In this document: positions 45,485 through 57,475 of the stretch, in pieces | Layout: each line of letters starts with the position of its first letter | How positions within the stretch are numbered: the stretch's first letter is position 1 | Origin: Hofstenia miamia | Lineage: Eukaryota; Xenacoelomorpha; Acoela | Length of the DNA: 64,000 bases | NCBI GenBank assembly: GCA_004352715.1 | Contig: SCFE01000018.1 | Location: 2,686,896-2,750,895, forward strand | Direction of reading: 5' to 3' | Made by a program: the position numbers and the translations under genes | Notes under the pieces: generated by a model | What the model was told of the DNA's origin: nothing | Databases searched by the model: none | What the model saw: only the letters and a program-made list of their open reading frames with translations

Positions 45485-45717
45485 CCCTATATGAACCAAT
45501 TTATTTTGCATCTGGTTTTTATGCATTTGTTTACATCTGAGAAGTAGATCACTTGACAAGAGTTTGAACGAACAATACGAAGAACTGCACTCGTCTTATG
45601 TAGCCACGGTTGTGTCCCGTTCATTTAATAACCACATGTGAAAAAAACATTCTGATTATATTTATAACATGAATGTTTTTCTCATGTCGCTGAGGAACGC
45701 ATTTGGTCCATATAGGG
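45485..45717. mobile_element. piggyBac-like MITE (233 bp) with TTAA target sites
   Basis: The left end CCCTATATGAACCAATTT and the inverse of the right end, CCCTATATGGACCAAATG, match at 15 or 16 of the first 18 bases. TTAA stands directly outside both ends (45481-45484 and 45718-45721). TTAA duplication with CCCTA/T-type termini is the piggyBac pattern; Kolobok elements also use TTAA. There is no ORF. Confidence 0.7.
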
Positions 45718-45721
45718 TTAA

Positions 45722-46631
45722 GCAAAGTAAAAAAGCTTAACAGAGTACATATGATAGAGAGAAAAGCAATTCAGGTATATGTTAAATGTAATTCATTCAG
45801 AATGTCCAAGAAATAGATAAAGAACTGATAGAGCGACAGATTGCTAAATTGAATCAAGAGAGAAGCAGTAACGCTAATATATCGGAGCACAAGAACAAGG
45901 AATAGACAAATAGGGTAAAGTGACAAATGTAGACCAGGAAAAAAATTAGAGACATGATTTCTCCTAGCAGATGAATGTGATCCAAGTCCAATAATCACTT
46001 ATGGCGCACTAAAGATTGATTAGTCAGAATGTGTTAGATGCATTGGATAAATAGTATCCACATAATCTGCATGGTGTCATAGAAAATGAGAGGGTCAAAA
46101 TACTGCGTTAATTCAAGATACAGACAAAAAAGGTGACTGAAGCAAGAAAGCGAGATGCAGGAGTGGTATATAAGAAGGAAGAGTGTTGTACAGAAATACC
46201 AAAAGAAAAAGTGTATAAAAAGGAAGAGAGATTGTGAAATTTAAAATACATTGAAGTTGCTTCAGTAGTAGCTAAGATACCAGTAACTGCGAGCCAGAAG
46301 CACACAGGTTAATTGAGGGAATTGGATACCAAATCTAATGATAATTGATAAAATAGGAAGCCTTCAAAGACATAGCTAGAGCTAGAACCGTAATGAGGGC
46401 TTACAAAATCACTAGAAACTGAGTATTTCCTTATTTTCAATAAAAGTAATGAAATATGAATAATACATCAATTACAAAATTGCAGCTTCAAATACAAAAC
46501 TTTGCATCAGCAAATATTTTATATTCAATAAACACATTTAGCTTTTTGGGAAATGTTCAAATTCCTGGTTATAAAATTAGACATTAAAACAATGCAAAAA
46601 TGTAAAAATTATAAGTAGGCTTAACAAATAT
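45722..46631. other. No recognisable gene
   Basis: This part is purine-rich on the plus strand (45725-46400, many AGAGAGA/AAGAAAG tracts), unlike its neighbours. ORFs on the minus strand here are unremarkable. Confidence 0.35.
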
Positions 46632-47046
46632 GGGCACTAAGTACATGGGGGAGGGACCCTACAAATTATTTTGAAACAAGGCTGGGCCTTACGCTGGTCT
46701 TATCAAATTTTGATAATAGAAATGGGTTAAGCAGGCAGTGACACTGATAAAAACACTGGACAAAATCGGGGAATATTTAGCCTGAAATGGGCATTTTTGG
46801 CACGTTTAGAACAGGACCGTATTTTCACTGAAAAGAACTGAAAATAATATCAGGCATTGCAAAATGCCCAAATTTATTGAAAATGTAAAAATTAGTTTAA
46901 AAACGCATTCCTAATTGTTGAAATGGCCAATAAATCCAATTTTTCATCAATATTTTTCATTTTTTTCATTTTTAAAAATGCAACACTAAATATATGAAAT
47001 CAGTTTTCATGGGCACTAGGTATAAAACCCATAATACTTAGCGCCC
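46632..47046. mobile_element. Putative MITE (415 bp) beside a TA repeat
   Basis: The ends are inverted: GGGCACTAAGTACATGGG on the left, and GGGCGCTAAGTATTATGGG as the inverse of the right. A second GGGCACTAGGT lies at 47010, close to the right end. The target duplication cannot be determined because the right side runs into TA repeats. No coding sequence. Confidence 0.5.
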
Positions 47047-47068
47047 GTATATGTGTATATATATATAA

Positions 47069-47144
<76 letters not shown>
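47047..47144. repeat. TA microsatellite
   Basis: Nearly pure TA repeats with a few interruptions at the left side. Confidence 0.9.
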
Positions 47145-47148
<4 letters not shown>

Positions 47149-48411
47149 AATTTTATCAGAAATTAACAATATCATCCATAGTTATAAGTATTCTACCATT
47201 CCGAAGCCATATCATATTGAAATATATATGTATAATTCGGGGTACTTTAGAGTTACAACAAATTATGAACATTCTTAAGTATGAAATGCCATTGAACATT
47301 TATAAATAAGACAATGTTAAAATCTTCTAACTTAAGACAGATGGAAAATATGTATATTTACAAAAGAGTCGGTAAAACGAATACTTCAGCGCATTATCCA
47401 ATTAGCGTGTTGACGAAGTGAACAACAATTTAACTTAACGAGGACGAGAGATGACGAAACATGAAATTTAGTGGGAACGACCCACTTGCGTGATAAAAGG
47501 GCCGTGCATTGAATAAATTTGAGTCTTATATCGCGCCGTCAGTAAGAAGTAATTGAAAGAAGAGGATTGTTAATAACTAAGTGTACATAGAAAGAAGAGC
47601 TACATTCAAAATTAATTGGCATAAATATGCATTGGCAATTCAGCTAATTAATGCAAAATGCTGGTAATTGAAAATTAACAAATACTCACAATTCATGAAC
47701 ACTTGTTTGGAAAGTGCCCATCAAAATCAAGGTGATTTGCATAAAAATCCGCAAGACGCAACCAAGAAAATATGATCTGCGTGAGAGAAAGCATAAAAAA
47801 TTTATATAGGCAACTAAAACACTCAATTTGCAGTAGTATAAAAAATACTCTCTTCAACTTCCTAGTTAAAGTTTCAGATTCTAGATAAAACTGTGTATAT
47901 ATATATATATAAATAAATTTATTCAATTGTCAATACCTTTGAGGTTAAAAAAATATTTCAATTCTCAATCAACAAAAATTTTTTTGGAAGGGGGCAAAGA
48001 CTTTTAAAGAGAAAATTTTATTTGTAGAAATGTTTAAAAAAAAATTGTAGCTTAGAAATGAACTTGTTTGATATGATGCGAATCACTACTAAAAATTTAT
48101 CATCATTCCTTTTCTGGTTAGTCATTAAACACAACATCAAATTTAATATAAACGAAAAAATTTATTGAGTAAAACAAATATTTATGACATAATATACAGG
48201 AGGCCCTATATATGGATAAGTAGTGTACATAATGTCCCTGAAAAAAATAAGTTCTCGAAAAATTTCTGAAAATTTTAATCTAAAGGCACATTTGATAAAA
48301 ACCGTTAAAACAATGTCCTAAAAAATTTGAGCTTTATATGAGATGTCCTTCCTGCAGAAAAGGCAGCTGGCTCTGTGTACGAAGATTTCGCCAATTACAT
48401 AGCACAAATGC

Positions 48412-48414
<3 letters not shown>
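47145..48414. other. Probable tektin-1 intron or 3' region
   Basis: The C-terminal tektin exons would be expected here or below on the minus strand. I could not find the conserved RPNVELC region. A segment at 47700-47788 has good splice signals but does not read like tektin. Confidence 0.35.

Positions 48415-48504
<90 letters not shown>
48415..48504. repeat. TA microsatellite
   Basis: About 45 uninterrupted TA units. The ORF reading Tyr-Ile repeats through it is meaningless. Confidence 0.95.
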
Positions 48505-48507
<3 letters not shown>

Positions 48508-48563
48508 GGATTTCTTAATTAAATTAAATTATATATAATTTAGGTAAGCTAAAAATAACTAAC

Positions 48564-51304
48564 TTTGGTTCAATTTTAGCAGCACCGTTGTGAAGATCAA
48601 TGCCATAGGTCGAATTATTCATTTCTGCACATATAGTATCAATGTTAATAGCAGCAAATTTATCCCGCATATCTTTGGCCAAATAGTAATTAGCAGAACG
48701 GCAAAGTCTAAAATCCAGCAAATAATAATGAAAGCAATAATGTGTCCTAAGAAATAGATGAACAAAGTTGAAGAATATCTTATGATTATATGATAAATAT
48801 GTCAGAATTTTATTGCGTACTGTGAACTATTGGGAGTGATCAAAATGAAATTATTTAAAAAAACTGCTTGAAATTAATTGTTAAAGTATGCTATATTAGC
48901 CGTGATATAAAGGCAAAAGAAAAGAGACCCTAATGGATTTTTAGTTAATTATAAATCAAATTCTTCCTAATAATTTTTAGAAATTTGACATCCCTTAGTT
49001 TCTCAAAATTAAAAAATAAAAACTAAAACAACCATACCACTGCTTAGTACGCATTCAAACGCAAATTTTATATTGATAAACTACATTATGTAAAAATGCA
49101 AGCAAAACTAAATATTAATATCTAAAAATACTATCTTCAAAAATTGGAAAATATTCCCGAATATGTTACTATGTCAAAAATTCATAAAATAATACTTGAA
49201 ATAATAAGTGAGAAATTAAAAGATAGGATCATAATTCCATTCATATGAATTGGAAAATACACTTATTATTAAATATTTTAAAATAAATTGAGTTCTTACC
49301 GTATTTGCTCTTCGCATTCCTCTAATGTCCTCTGTAATAAGCATTGAACACCAGTAATCACTTCAACATCCTTAAACAAGTTTTTCTGAACTTCATCATG
49401 AACTAAATCAATCTTCTTGCGCTTTTCTCTAAAAGAGAAGACATAAGATTTTACTTTAAAACACATGTTAAAAGAGAAGTCTTAACAAACCTTAACTAAA
49501 CGAAAATGGCTAAAATAGAAAATCATTGTGCTATTCGATTGCATAAACTTTCATTAGAAAATATGCTGTCTTAAAACATGTATGACACTCTGTTAAAAAC
49601 ATGAAGATAAATTACACACAGAATGTTGTTTAAATATAATATCTTACGTAATTTTGTAAAAAAAACACTTGATATTGAATTTGTCAGTATCATATTATTC
49701 ACAAATTCAATTGTTAATGGTGTTGTTTTGAGTTATTATAACATTTTTCCATCTTACAGATAACGATTCTTGAATATTGCAACCAGAAAAATCAGATATA
49801 GTAAAAGATACTGTAGATGATTCCTGTCATATGCATGCGATGATTCGATACTTGCTTAAATTTATTGCTTTGTACGGGAAAACTGTTTATTTAACAGTGA
49901 CGTTAGATTTATGATGTTGATAGGCTCATGTCGTAGAACCGACTCGACTTTTAAAACACTGTCTCTACTCGAGTCGATCCGAAACAAAAGTTTTCTACTC
50001 ATAGGGTCCTAGATCAAATAGTTAATTGGATTATAAAATTACCTTTTGAAAATGTGTCAAGGCAAGTAGTAATGAAGAAAATAATATAAATCATAGGACA
50101 TTTATAGTCACTTCTGATATATTATTTGGATAGAAAATATCCTTATCTTAGATATTATAATTACACTATTTTCCATTCAGATGGATAAACATTTCTTTAC
50201 CGAATCCAGCTTTTCACTGAAGGACTAAAAAGAGGTTACTAAAGTCCCTAAAGTATGACATTTGATATTATTTACGCTCTCATACTAAATTTATATATAT
50301 ATATATACATACATACAATAGCTTCACAAATTCAAAGCTTGATATAAAAAATCTTAGTGATACAGTTAGGTCAGTAGTTCTAACCTATAAGATAGACACT
50401 GCTGCGCAACTTCCAATGGTTGATTAGTAGCTTCGATTGCGTTAATAAGTCTCTGTTTATAATCAAGTAGTTTATCGATTTCCTTAGTAACTTCGCCTGA
50501 TTCATGATCAAGTTCACTTTTCCAATGCTTGACAGTATCAAGGCGTTGATCTAAATTAAATAGAAAAATATTTCAATAATTTTTTGGAAACTCCAAAATA
50601 TCAGATATTAATGGATATCATTAAACGACATTAAGTTGAAATACTTACTGTATACAGTTGTACATTGGCTACTTTATGCCATTTTTTGGAATACATTGAA
50701 TTTTACATTAACGTTTAAAGTCAATCCATTGTAAGCAAAATAACTGATAAGGGTTTATTAATAATAATTGAATTGTTGAATTCAGTGTAACATTATTTAG
50801 TGGATTCAAATGAATTAATATTCGCGAAGTGCAAATCTGTTACCCTATAGAACAAATAGCTCAAGAAAATAAATTGCATAATTTATAAAAAAAACTGTTA
50901 TATTTTCCAGGATATTCTAACTATTAAAATTGATAATCTTGACTGACTGATAAAAGATTTAGGAGAAAATAATGAGAATGGTTTAAGTTATTTATATCTG
51001 AAAGGAAATAATTTTAGGATAACACAATTAAATAAATATGTATTTATTAGTATCAATACGACATCAACACTATGATCAGGGAAAAATTCAATACTATATG
51101 CTGTGGGAAATTACCTAAGCGTTTGGTAGTTTCATTTTGAGTATCATCAGCTAGTTCTTGCGTTTCATTAATCAAACGATCACTCTCTGCTCGCAAACGT
51201 TCAGCACGGGCTCTGTCGTCTTCAGCATTAGAAAATATCGTATTGTTTGCTAATTTCCATTCTGGATGAGTAAATCGTTGAGGGTGAGTAGCAATTTTAG
51301 CCAT
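48564..51304 (-). CDS. TEKT1: Tektin-1, N-terminal half (four exons)
   Basis: Tektins are filament proteins of ciliary and flagellar doublet microtubules. Four exons join in phase. 51304-51115: MAKIATHPQRFTHPEWKLAN, ERLRAESDRLINET. 50550-50385: RLDTVKHWKSELDHE, QPLEVAQQCLSYR. 49428-49300: EKRKKIDLVHDEVQ, LLQRTLEECEEQI. 48707-48564: YYLAKDMRDKFAAINIDTI, KIEPK. Together they give 209 residues, about half the usual ~420. Order and motifs match tektin-1, with the start MAK followed by a PEW motif. Donors are GGTAAT, GGTTAG, GGTAAG and GTTAGT; acceptors include TTAATTTAG and CTTTTAG. An acceptor (TTTTTTCAG ending at 51311) just upstream of the ATG implies a 5' untranslated exon. Downstream exons are not visible below 48560, perhaps because of the TA repeats and mobile DNA there. 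Confidence 0.92.
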
Positions 51305-51310
51305 ATTAAT

Positions 51311-53329
51311 CTGAAAAAATAATAATAAAGTTTTAATTCTAATCAGAATAATACATTTAGAATACAGTGTTGTTAATAAATGTAACTGCATTGGTGATGA
51401 GCGGGAAGAGCAAGACCGTAGTGCATAGTACTAAGCCGGGTTACAGTATTTCAAAGGGGGAGGGGTTGGTTGGTTCAAAAAATATACTATTATTGTAATG
51501 ATTCTGATAACTAATATTTGTTCATCTTCTGCTATTCAGCCATTCTGAATATGCTTACTGTCATATGTTGATTTTTTGGCCAGTTGTTAATAAAATGCGC
51601 AAAAATTTTGGATTTTTCTTTAAAAGAACATTCCATTAATACTTACAGAATAATGCAAAGATCGAAAATGTGTTATAGGGCGTTAAGGGTAGTAATATTG
51701 TTACTATTATGGTGAGCCGGAATAATTGAATTCTATATTTTAGCACTATGAATAGCATTGATACAATGAGGACATTTAACTCAGTTTAGATCACCCTAGG
51801 TGAGAGGGCGTTTGTCTAAATTGAACTAGCGAGCTGAGCTGCCACGCGAAGTGAGCTCCTATAATTTCAATTACTACACATCAAAACTCCCTACTTTAAG
51901 ACCCTATTTTGAAAACTGCTTGACGAATTTCTTAGCTTTTTGCACATTCAAGTACCAAAAAAATTCATCTTACAAAGTAATAGTTTTATGATTCAAAGGT
52001 AATGACATCATCTGAAAAGAAAGAGACAGTGAATTTCTGCAAAATTTAGAAAATATTTTGTATTGGTTTTTTTATTTTTAAGGAATTTAAACATTTTTGG
52101 CTAAAACTATTCAAATTTAAATTTTAGTGAAAATCCCCCATTAAAGGACAGGCCAATTTTACGATCTTTGAAAAGATTTGTTAATGTTTCATCAATATCA
52201 AGCAATGAGAATGTGTAACATACGAAATTTTATGAAACATAAATTTGTGATTATCACATTTAATGTTAAATTATTTGATTAATGTACGAAAATATTAAAA
52301 TCGGAAAAAATATTGCATAATCTTGTGATAAATAATTTTAAAATGTCCTACGAAAATATAGCCAATCCTAAATATTACAAAAAGCTTAAATTTTTCCAAT
52401 AGATTTTTGAGACTTCTCCAGTTAATACAGGGCAACATTTTTTTTACTAAAATAATTATTTATGATACTATAATTTCCCAATTGTATAATAATAAATTAC
52501 AAATAATACCAAGTTTAGCAAGAAAACAGAGAGCCGTTTCACTTGGAAGTATAACTTCAGAGTGAAACGGGTTATATCAAGAAGATGAATTCAAAACTGC
52601 ATGTGATTTCGAATAACTTTATAGTAATATTATAAAAACAAAATTTCAAAAATTCGCAAAATTCATTCAATATTAATTTCATTAATTTATACAATTGAAT
52701 GATCATTTCAAGGATATCGGATTTATAGTAGTAAAACCGCTTCCAGTTATGTTCTAAGATACCATTGAGCTAATCATATTAATATAGAATTATATATTTA
52801 AATTACACTTTTAATTTTATAAAATTTAATGCTTAATTCAAATAAATATGCATATTTTTTATGAAACTTCAATATACACATTTTAATAATAAATAAAAGC
52901 TTACTATAGCTTCAAATCAATATTGCATGAGACCTTCAAATATAAATATAGGAAATGTCAAAATACATTATTGCTTTAATGTAGAAAAATAAGTTTACAT
53001 TTTTACAACACATAAATTCCATGGTACACAAGCACCATCCAGCCGCCTAATCTAGATGCCTTAACATGCTTACTGTATTATCTGACCAATATAAGCATAC
53101 ATATAAACATTAATAACCAAAAATGCAAACATATTATCTATATTAACTGCCTATTTTAAGGGATACATTGCTTTTCATAAGGAAAGTACCGCACATCGCG
53201 AACAGAAGCATTTGCATTGTGTATTCCAATTTTAGAGATTTTCTATTTCGCGAGAGCAGTTTAAAATTTATCTATGAACTAATTTAGAATAATAATTGTG
53301 ATTGTCTTAATTATTTAGACATACTAATG
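51311..53329. other. Upstream of tektin-1; no recognisable gene
   Basis: AT-rich. A hairpin-forming GTTTCACT..AGTGAAAC pair lies at 52535-52569. No promoter element is convincing. Confidence 0.4.
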
Positions 53330-54149
53330 TGTGTATTTATTAGTAGCAATGAACTGACTGGTGTTAAATTATGGTTTGATAGAAACGAATTAAATCTTAA
53401 TGAAACAAGACCAAATTTAAACTACTGCAGCAAAATCCAAATCCCTCAAAAAATAATTACATTTATTTAAATGAACAAAAAATCGAAGAAAACTCATCTG
53501 CAAAGTATTTGGGTGTTCCTATTAATACACTATTGAACTTTAAAAAAGATTTCTTGGAATCAAAAATAAGAAACTTATCAAGCTTAAATACAACATTGAA
53601 GTTGATTAAAAAATGTGTCCCACAAAACTTCCTAGTAAACTATGCGCGCTCAAACATTTCCAGACTTTTGAGTTCCTTTCCATTTTATGCATAGGCAACT
53701 ACAAACTATCTTGAAATCGCATTGATAAAATGACTAAAAGAGCAATTGAGATTATTTCAGATGCTCCTCGATTTGCGCATGTTACTAATCATTATATTAA
53801 TCTGAAGATAATGAGAGCGTATAGTTTTGTAAAATATATTGCATTATTATATTTTCAGGGAATTTTGTTTAGCAAAAACTTAATTTTCTCACAAAATGAT
53901 ATTTTTCACCATCTAAATTATAACAAAAGATTGCATGTATTTCTGAAGTCCCGCATGAACTTATTAAAGATTGAAATCAAAACACACTTCCTTAATGAAA
54001 AGAAACCAAACAAGGAATACTCACAGAACTTTAGGGTCCATTAACTTGCTAAAGCAGTTAAATAATGAAATTTGTATTATTTAGTTTTGTAGTTTGTAGT
54101 TGATAATAAATCGTTTTAAAAGTAGTAGTAATAGTAGCAGTAGTAGTAC
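53330..54149 (+). mobile_element. LINE 3' fragment, copy 1 of 3
   Basis: It encodes WFDRNELNLN (about 53370), then KYLGVPINTLLNFKKDF (53498) and APRFAHVTNHYINLKIM (53763), ending KEYSQNFRVH at TAA. These are the post-catalytic and tail parts of a non-LTR RT. Frameshifts and stops lie at 53430-53470 and 53690. AATAAATCG precedes a tract of AGTAGTAGTAATAGTAGC at 54119-54149. Confidence 0.75.
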
Positions 54150-54535
54150 ATTATGTATCTTGCGTACCTGTATTTCACAAACATTTTAGTGGGGAACAAT
54201 GCTGCTTTCAGCTGTGATGATGTTGAGAAAGTATTAACTCATAATAAAAGAACCAATAAATATCTTAAAAAACACCTCATTAACAACAGTAATGGGAAAA
54301 ATTCCTTTTTTATTAATTTACAATGACATGCCATTGGAATACATAATCCAGGTTAAGCGGAAAAAACTTATTCAAAATTATTTTTTCAAAATTCATCATA
54401 CTGGGACAGAGTACAGCCAAAATTTTCATGTTTCTTAAGTTTCATAACTCTCACTCTAATGCAAGTGCTTATTTAGTAATTTTGTATTGTTCTGTAGCTT
54501 ACAATATGCAATAAATTGCATGAATAGTAGTAGCA
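54150..54535 (+). mobile_element. LINE 3' fragment, copy 2 of 3
   Basis: Only the final part is present. LIQNYFFKIHHTGTEYSQNF (about 54370-54430) corresponds to IQNYFF..RKQYSQNL of copy 3 and to KEYSQNF of copy 1. It is followed by GCAATAAATTGC and a short AATAGTAGTAGC tail at 54522-54535. It begins directly at the tail of copy 1. Confidence 0.65.
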
Positions 54536-55618
54536 AACGTTGGGAATTACCAATCCTGTTACATGAATAGCAAACGAGCAGTCCCTCAGGGATCAATAAT
54601 TGGTCTACTACTTTTTAACATATACGTAAATGATTTGTCAGACTGTTTTTCACATTGTAACATAATACAATATGCATATGATACCTGCATCTATTTTATT
54701 TGCCTCAACAAGCTCATGTGCACAAAACGTGCTGATCTTATTGAAGTGAAAAATTGGTTTGATAGAAACCAGCTTCATTTAAATGTCAGCAAATAACAAT
54801 TTTTAATGTTGCATACCTCCTTAAGAATAGATTATTTGGACCTGTTTAAGTTTAATATTCATTATCACAAACTCACAAAATCCAAAAATGCCACATATCT
54901 CAGTGTTTCCTTCAATGAAAACCTTTGATTTTTCAGAATTCCTCAATACCAAAATTAGAAAACTAGCTGTTTCAATTCAAACTTAAATTTGTTAAGGAAC
55001 TGTATACCAAATCCAATTTTAATAAATTTTTGTAGAGCCAATCTATACGGTATTATCAATTATGGCGCCTTTCTAACACTAGGTAAATATTGTGTGAAAT
55101 GGAAGAAAATTGACACAATGTCTAACTGGGCAATTGGACTTATTGCCAATGTTCCAAAGTTTTCCCATGTTAGCCAATTTTATAAGCAATTTGGCATCCT
55201 AAGGCCAACCAAATATGTATGGTACTTAACATATTTATATTTTATTTTGGTAAGCTCTGGTAAAAGTGTTGCTTTTCCTAATGGAACCAATGATAAACTT
55301 AAGTACAACTCAAGACAAAAAAAGTACATTAAATTGAAGCAAATTAAAAATACCTATGCTTCTAATTCTTTTCTTATACGAGCATCAGAAATCTTTAATT
55401 GTTTGCCATACGAATTTAGAGAAAATGCAATGTCAAAAAAAGACATCCAAAACTACTTTTTTGACTTAAGTGACACCAGAAAACAATATTCGCAAAATCT
55501 TTATGTTACTTAACTTCTGCTCTAAATTTTGATCGTTTCGTTTTTAAACAACTATTTTAGTTTTTAGTTTATAGAATTGCTCTTAAATAAAGTATTTTGA
55601 AGTGTAGTAGTAGTAGTT
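54536..55618 (+). mobile_element. LINE 3' fragment, copy 3 of 3 (longest)
   Basis: It starts within the RT palm. VPQGSIIGLLLFNIYVNDL (54584) is the PQGSxLGPLLF motif. The catalytic YADD reads YAYD (about 54670), which would inactivate it. NWFDRNQLHLNVSK ends at a stop. A later frame (54989-55513) carries NYGAFLTLGKYC, NWAIGLIANVPKFSHV and the end RKQYSQNLYVT. TTAAATAAAG precedes a GTAGTAGTAGTAG tail at 55603-55616. Confidence 0.78.
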
Positions 55619-57111
55619 TATGAAAGTTAACCTAATAAAATATGTAAATGTTAGGATTAACGTAGAGTTTTTGCTAATAAGTACACTCAATACAATTTAG
55701 TAGCTAAATGCAAACATTTACAAAAGTGATTGATATCTGCTCCAGGAGTTGGACCCCATAATAAGAGCTAATTTATTCTCATACTCAAACATCAAATAAT
55801 AGCTTCTTACTTGCACCCACCCGTACCCGAAATAATTTTCTTTGCTGGTATTAAACAAATTAAAGACTTTTTATAACATTTTTCATTATACGTAAACATT
55901 TATATGTTGTTGAAAAAATTCTTATCTAAACTACACATAATATAGAATGGAAGCTTACTCGTATCCCCATAATCTGACAAAAATATGTGCACAAGCTCGA
56001 AACCGCGTGTACGGTCAGACAAAACTGAGTAGTAACCGTACCCGCACATCACTAAACGGCATTCATACTGAAAAGTCACTTATGGGTGTCAACTAGTAAT
56101 TGGCGTAAAACACATATTCTGTGCGACCCCAACTGAAGTGGTCAATTACTCCACTCAAAAAGGTTGAGACAAGTAAATTTAGCTTTGCTAGTGCATATCA
56201 GCGACGAAGTTGTAGTGAATGAAGATAAGTTGAGAACATTAGCTTATCTTTTAGAGACATCCCGATGTTCTATACAATTGTTGATGTAAAATATGAATAT
56301 TATTTTTACATATTCACATTGTGTTGGAAAGGGACACGGGTTATCCATCTACGTTTCTGCCTTCAAAGCAAATTACACATGACTGCACTTTTGTGAGCTG
56401 GGTTTACTTTCAATTCCGAATAAGGTTGTGCAAAATTGAGTTTTATTACACAACTTGTCTTTTGTTTCATCTTAATTAACACAATAGAATACTTTGTGCC
56501 CAGTGGTGCCGGAAGAGAGGTGGTAATTGCCACCCCAATATTGGTGTTGGGGTGCTTGTACCACCTCAACATTTAATATGCTAACAAAATGGAGGCAGAT
56601 CCACAAACATTTGAAAGACGCGTACGTAATCACGAGTTGCCATCACTCATTGCCATGGGTTGCGTAGAACGAGAGCAGAGTGCCACATAATCCCCTCACA
56701 GAATCAAGAGAATAATGAATAAAAATTCTTACACTGTTAATTGACAAATGGTGAATTTGAGAATGTAACTTGTTTTTTGCGACGTAACAATTTAAATCAC
56801 AATCATTTTCGATATATTTAGCATCAACTTTTTAGGAAATTTTTTAATAGAATACTTTCTTCAAAAAAAATTAAAATAATGAAAACAAAAATCCGAGGTC
56901 CTACAACCTCGAACTTTACGCAGGGCTTGATCTTTCAAAAGGAAAAATAGTCGAGGTTATAAATGGCTGCTATCAGCATTAGACATTCTGATTCCCTGAT
57001 CAATTATTATTGGGAAGAATTTAAATGTTTCTTAATGAAAACGAAATTTTCATTCACACAAGCATATTCTTTAACAAATGTTCTTCATTTCCTAGGAGCA
57101 CTTTCTGCAAT
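55619..57111. other. No recognisable gene
   Basis: CCCGTACCCG-type motifs at 55815-55830 and 56035-56050, and CAGTGGTGCCGGAAGAG at 56499 followed by GC-richer sequence, resemble ends of decayed transposons. None can be closed into an element. Confidence 0.35.
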
Positions 57112-57120
57112 ACATTTATA

Positions 57121-57466
57121 GGATCAATTCAAGTTTAGGTCTTTTTTTTTAAAAAAAAATCTGATGACTCATCCAAGCATCTCTTATAATTTTACGCTAA
57201 TTATTATATGTTTACCATTATTACAATAAATATTTTAATGAAACTATTAAATATACTTACTAAAGTATAATTTACAATGTTTTAAAGTTTCAAAAAACTG
57301 TTGTCACTGTGCTAAATTGTTTTATATCGGTAAAATAAAAAAAGAGCTATAGCGACTCAACAATTGATTTTTTCAAAATTTTAAGGATGTCAGATTGTTC
57401 CTCGTAAAAATTTGCTTGGATGAGTCATCAGATTTTTTTAAAAAAGACCTAAACTTGAATTGATCC
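57121..57466. mobile_element. Mutator-like MITE (346 bp) with exact 9-bp target duplication
   Basis: The terminal inverted repeats are about 55 bp long: GGATCAATTCAAGTTTAGGT on the left and its inverse at 57447-57466, extending through AATCTGATGACTCATCCAAGCA. ACATTTATA flanks both sides exactly (57112-57120 and 57467-57475). Long inverted repeats with a 9-bp duplication are the MULE signature. No coding sequence. Confidence 0.85.
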
Positions 57467-57475
57467 ACATTTATA

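Noticed and set aside
47697-47788. Possible fifth tektin exon on the minus strand, with a good acceptor (CTCACGCAG), a strong donor (GTGAGT) and a phase that fits exon 4
   Set aside because: The in-phase translation is hydrophobic (SYFLGCVLRIFMQITLILMG) and does not resemble the tektin sequence expected after KIEP, so I treat the splice sites as chance or as another exon.
48338-48538. ORF with a Tyr-Ile repeat
   Set aside because: It is a TA microsatellite read as codons.
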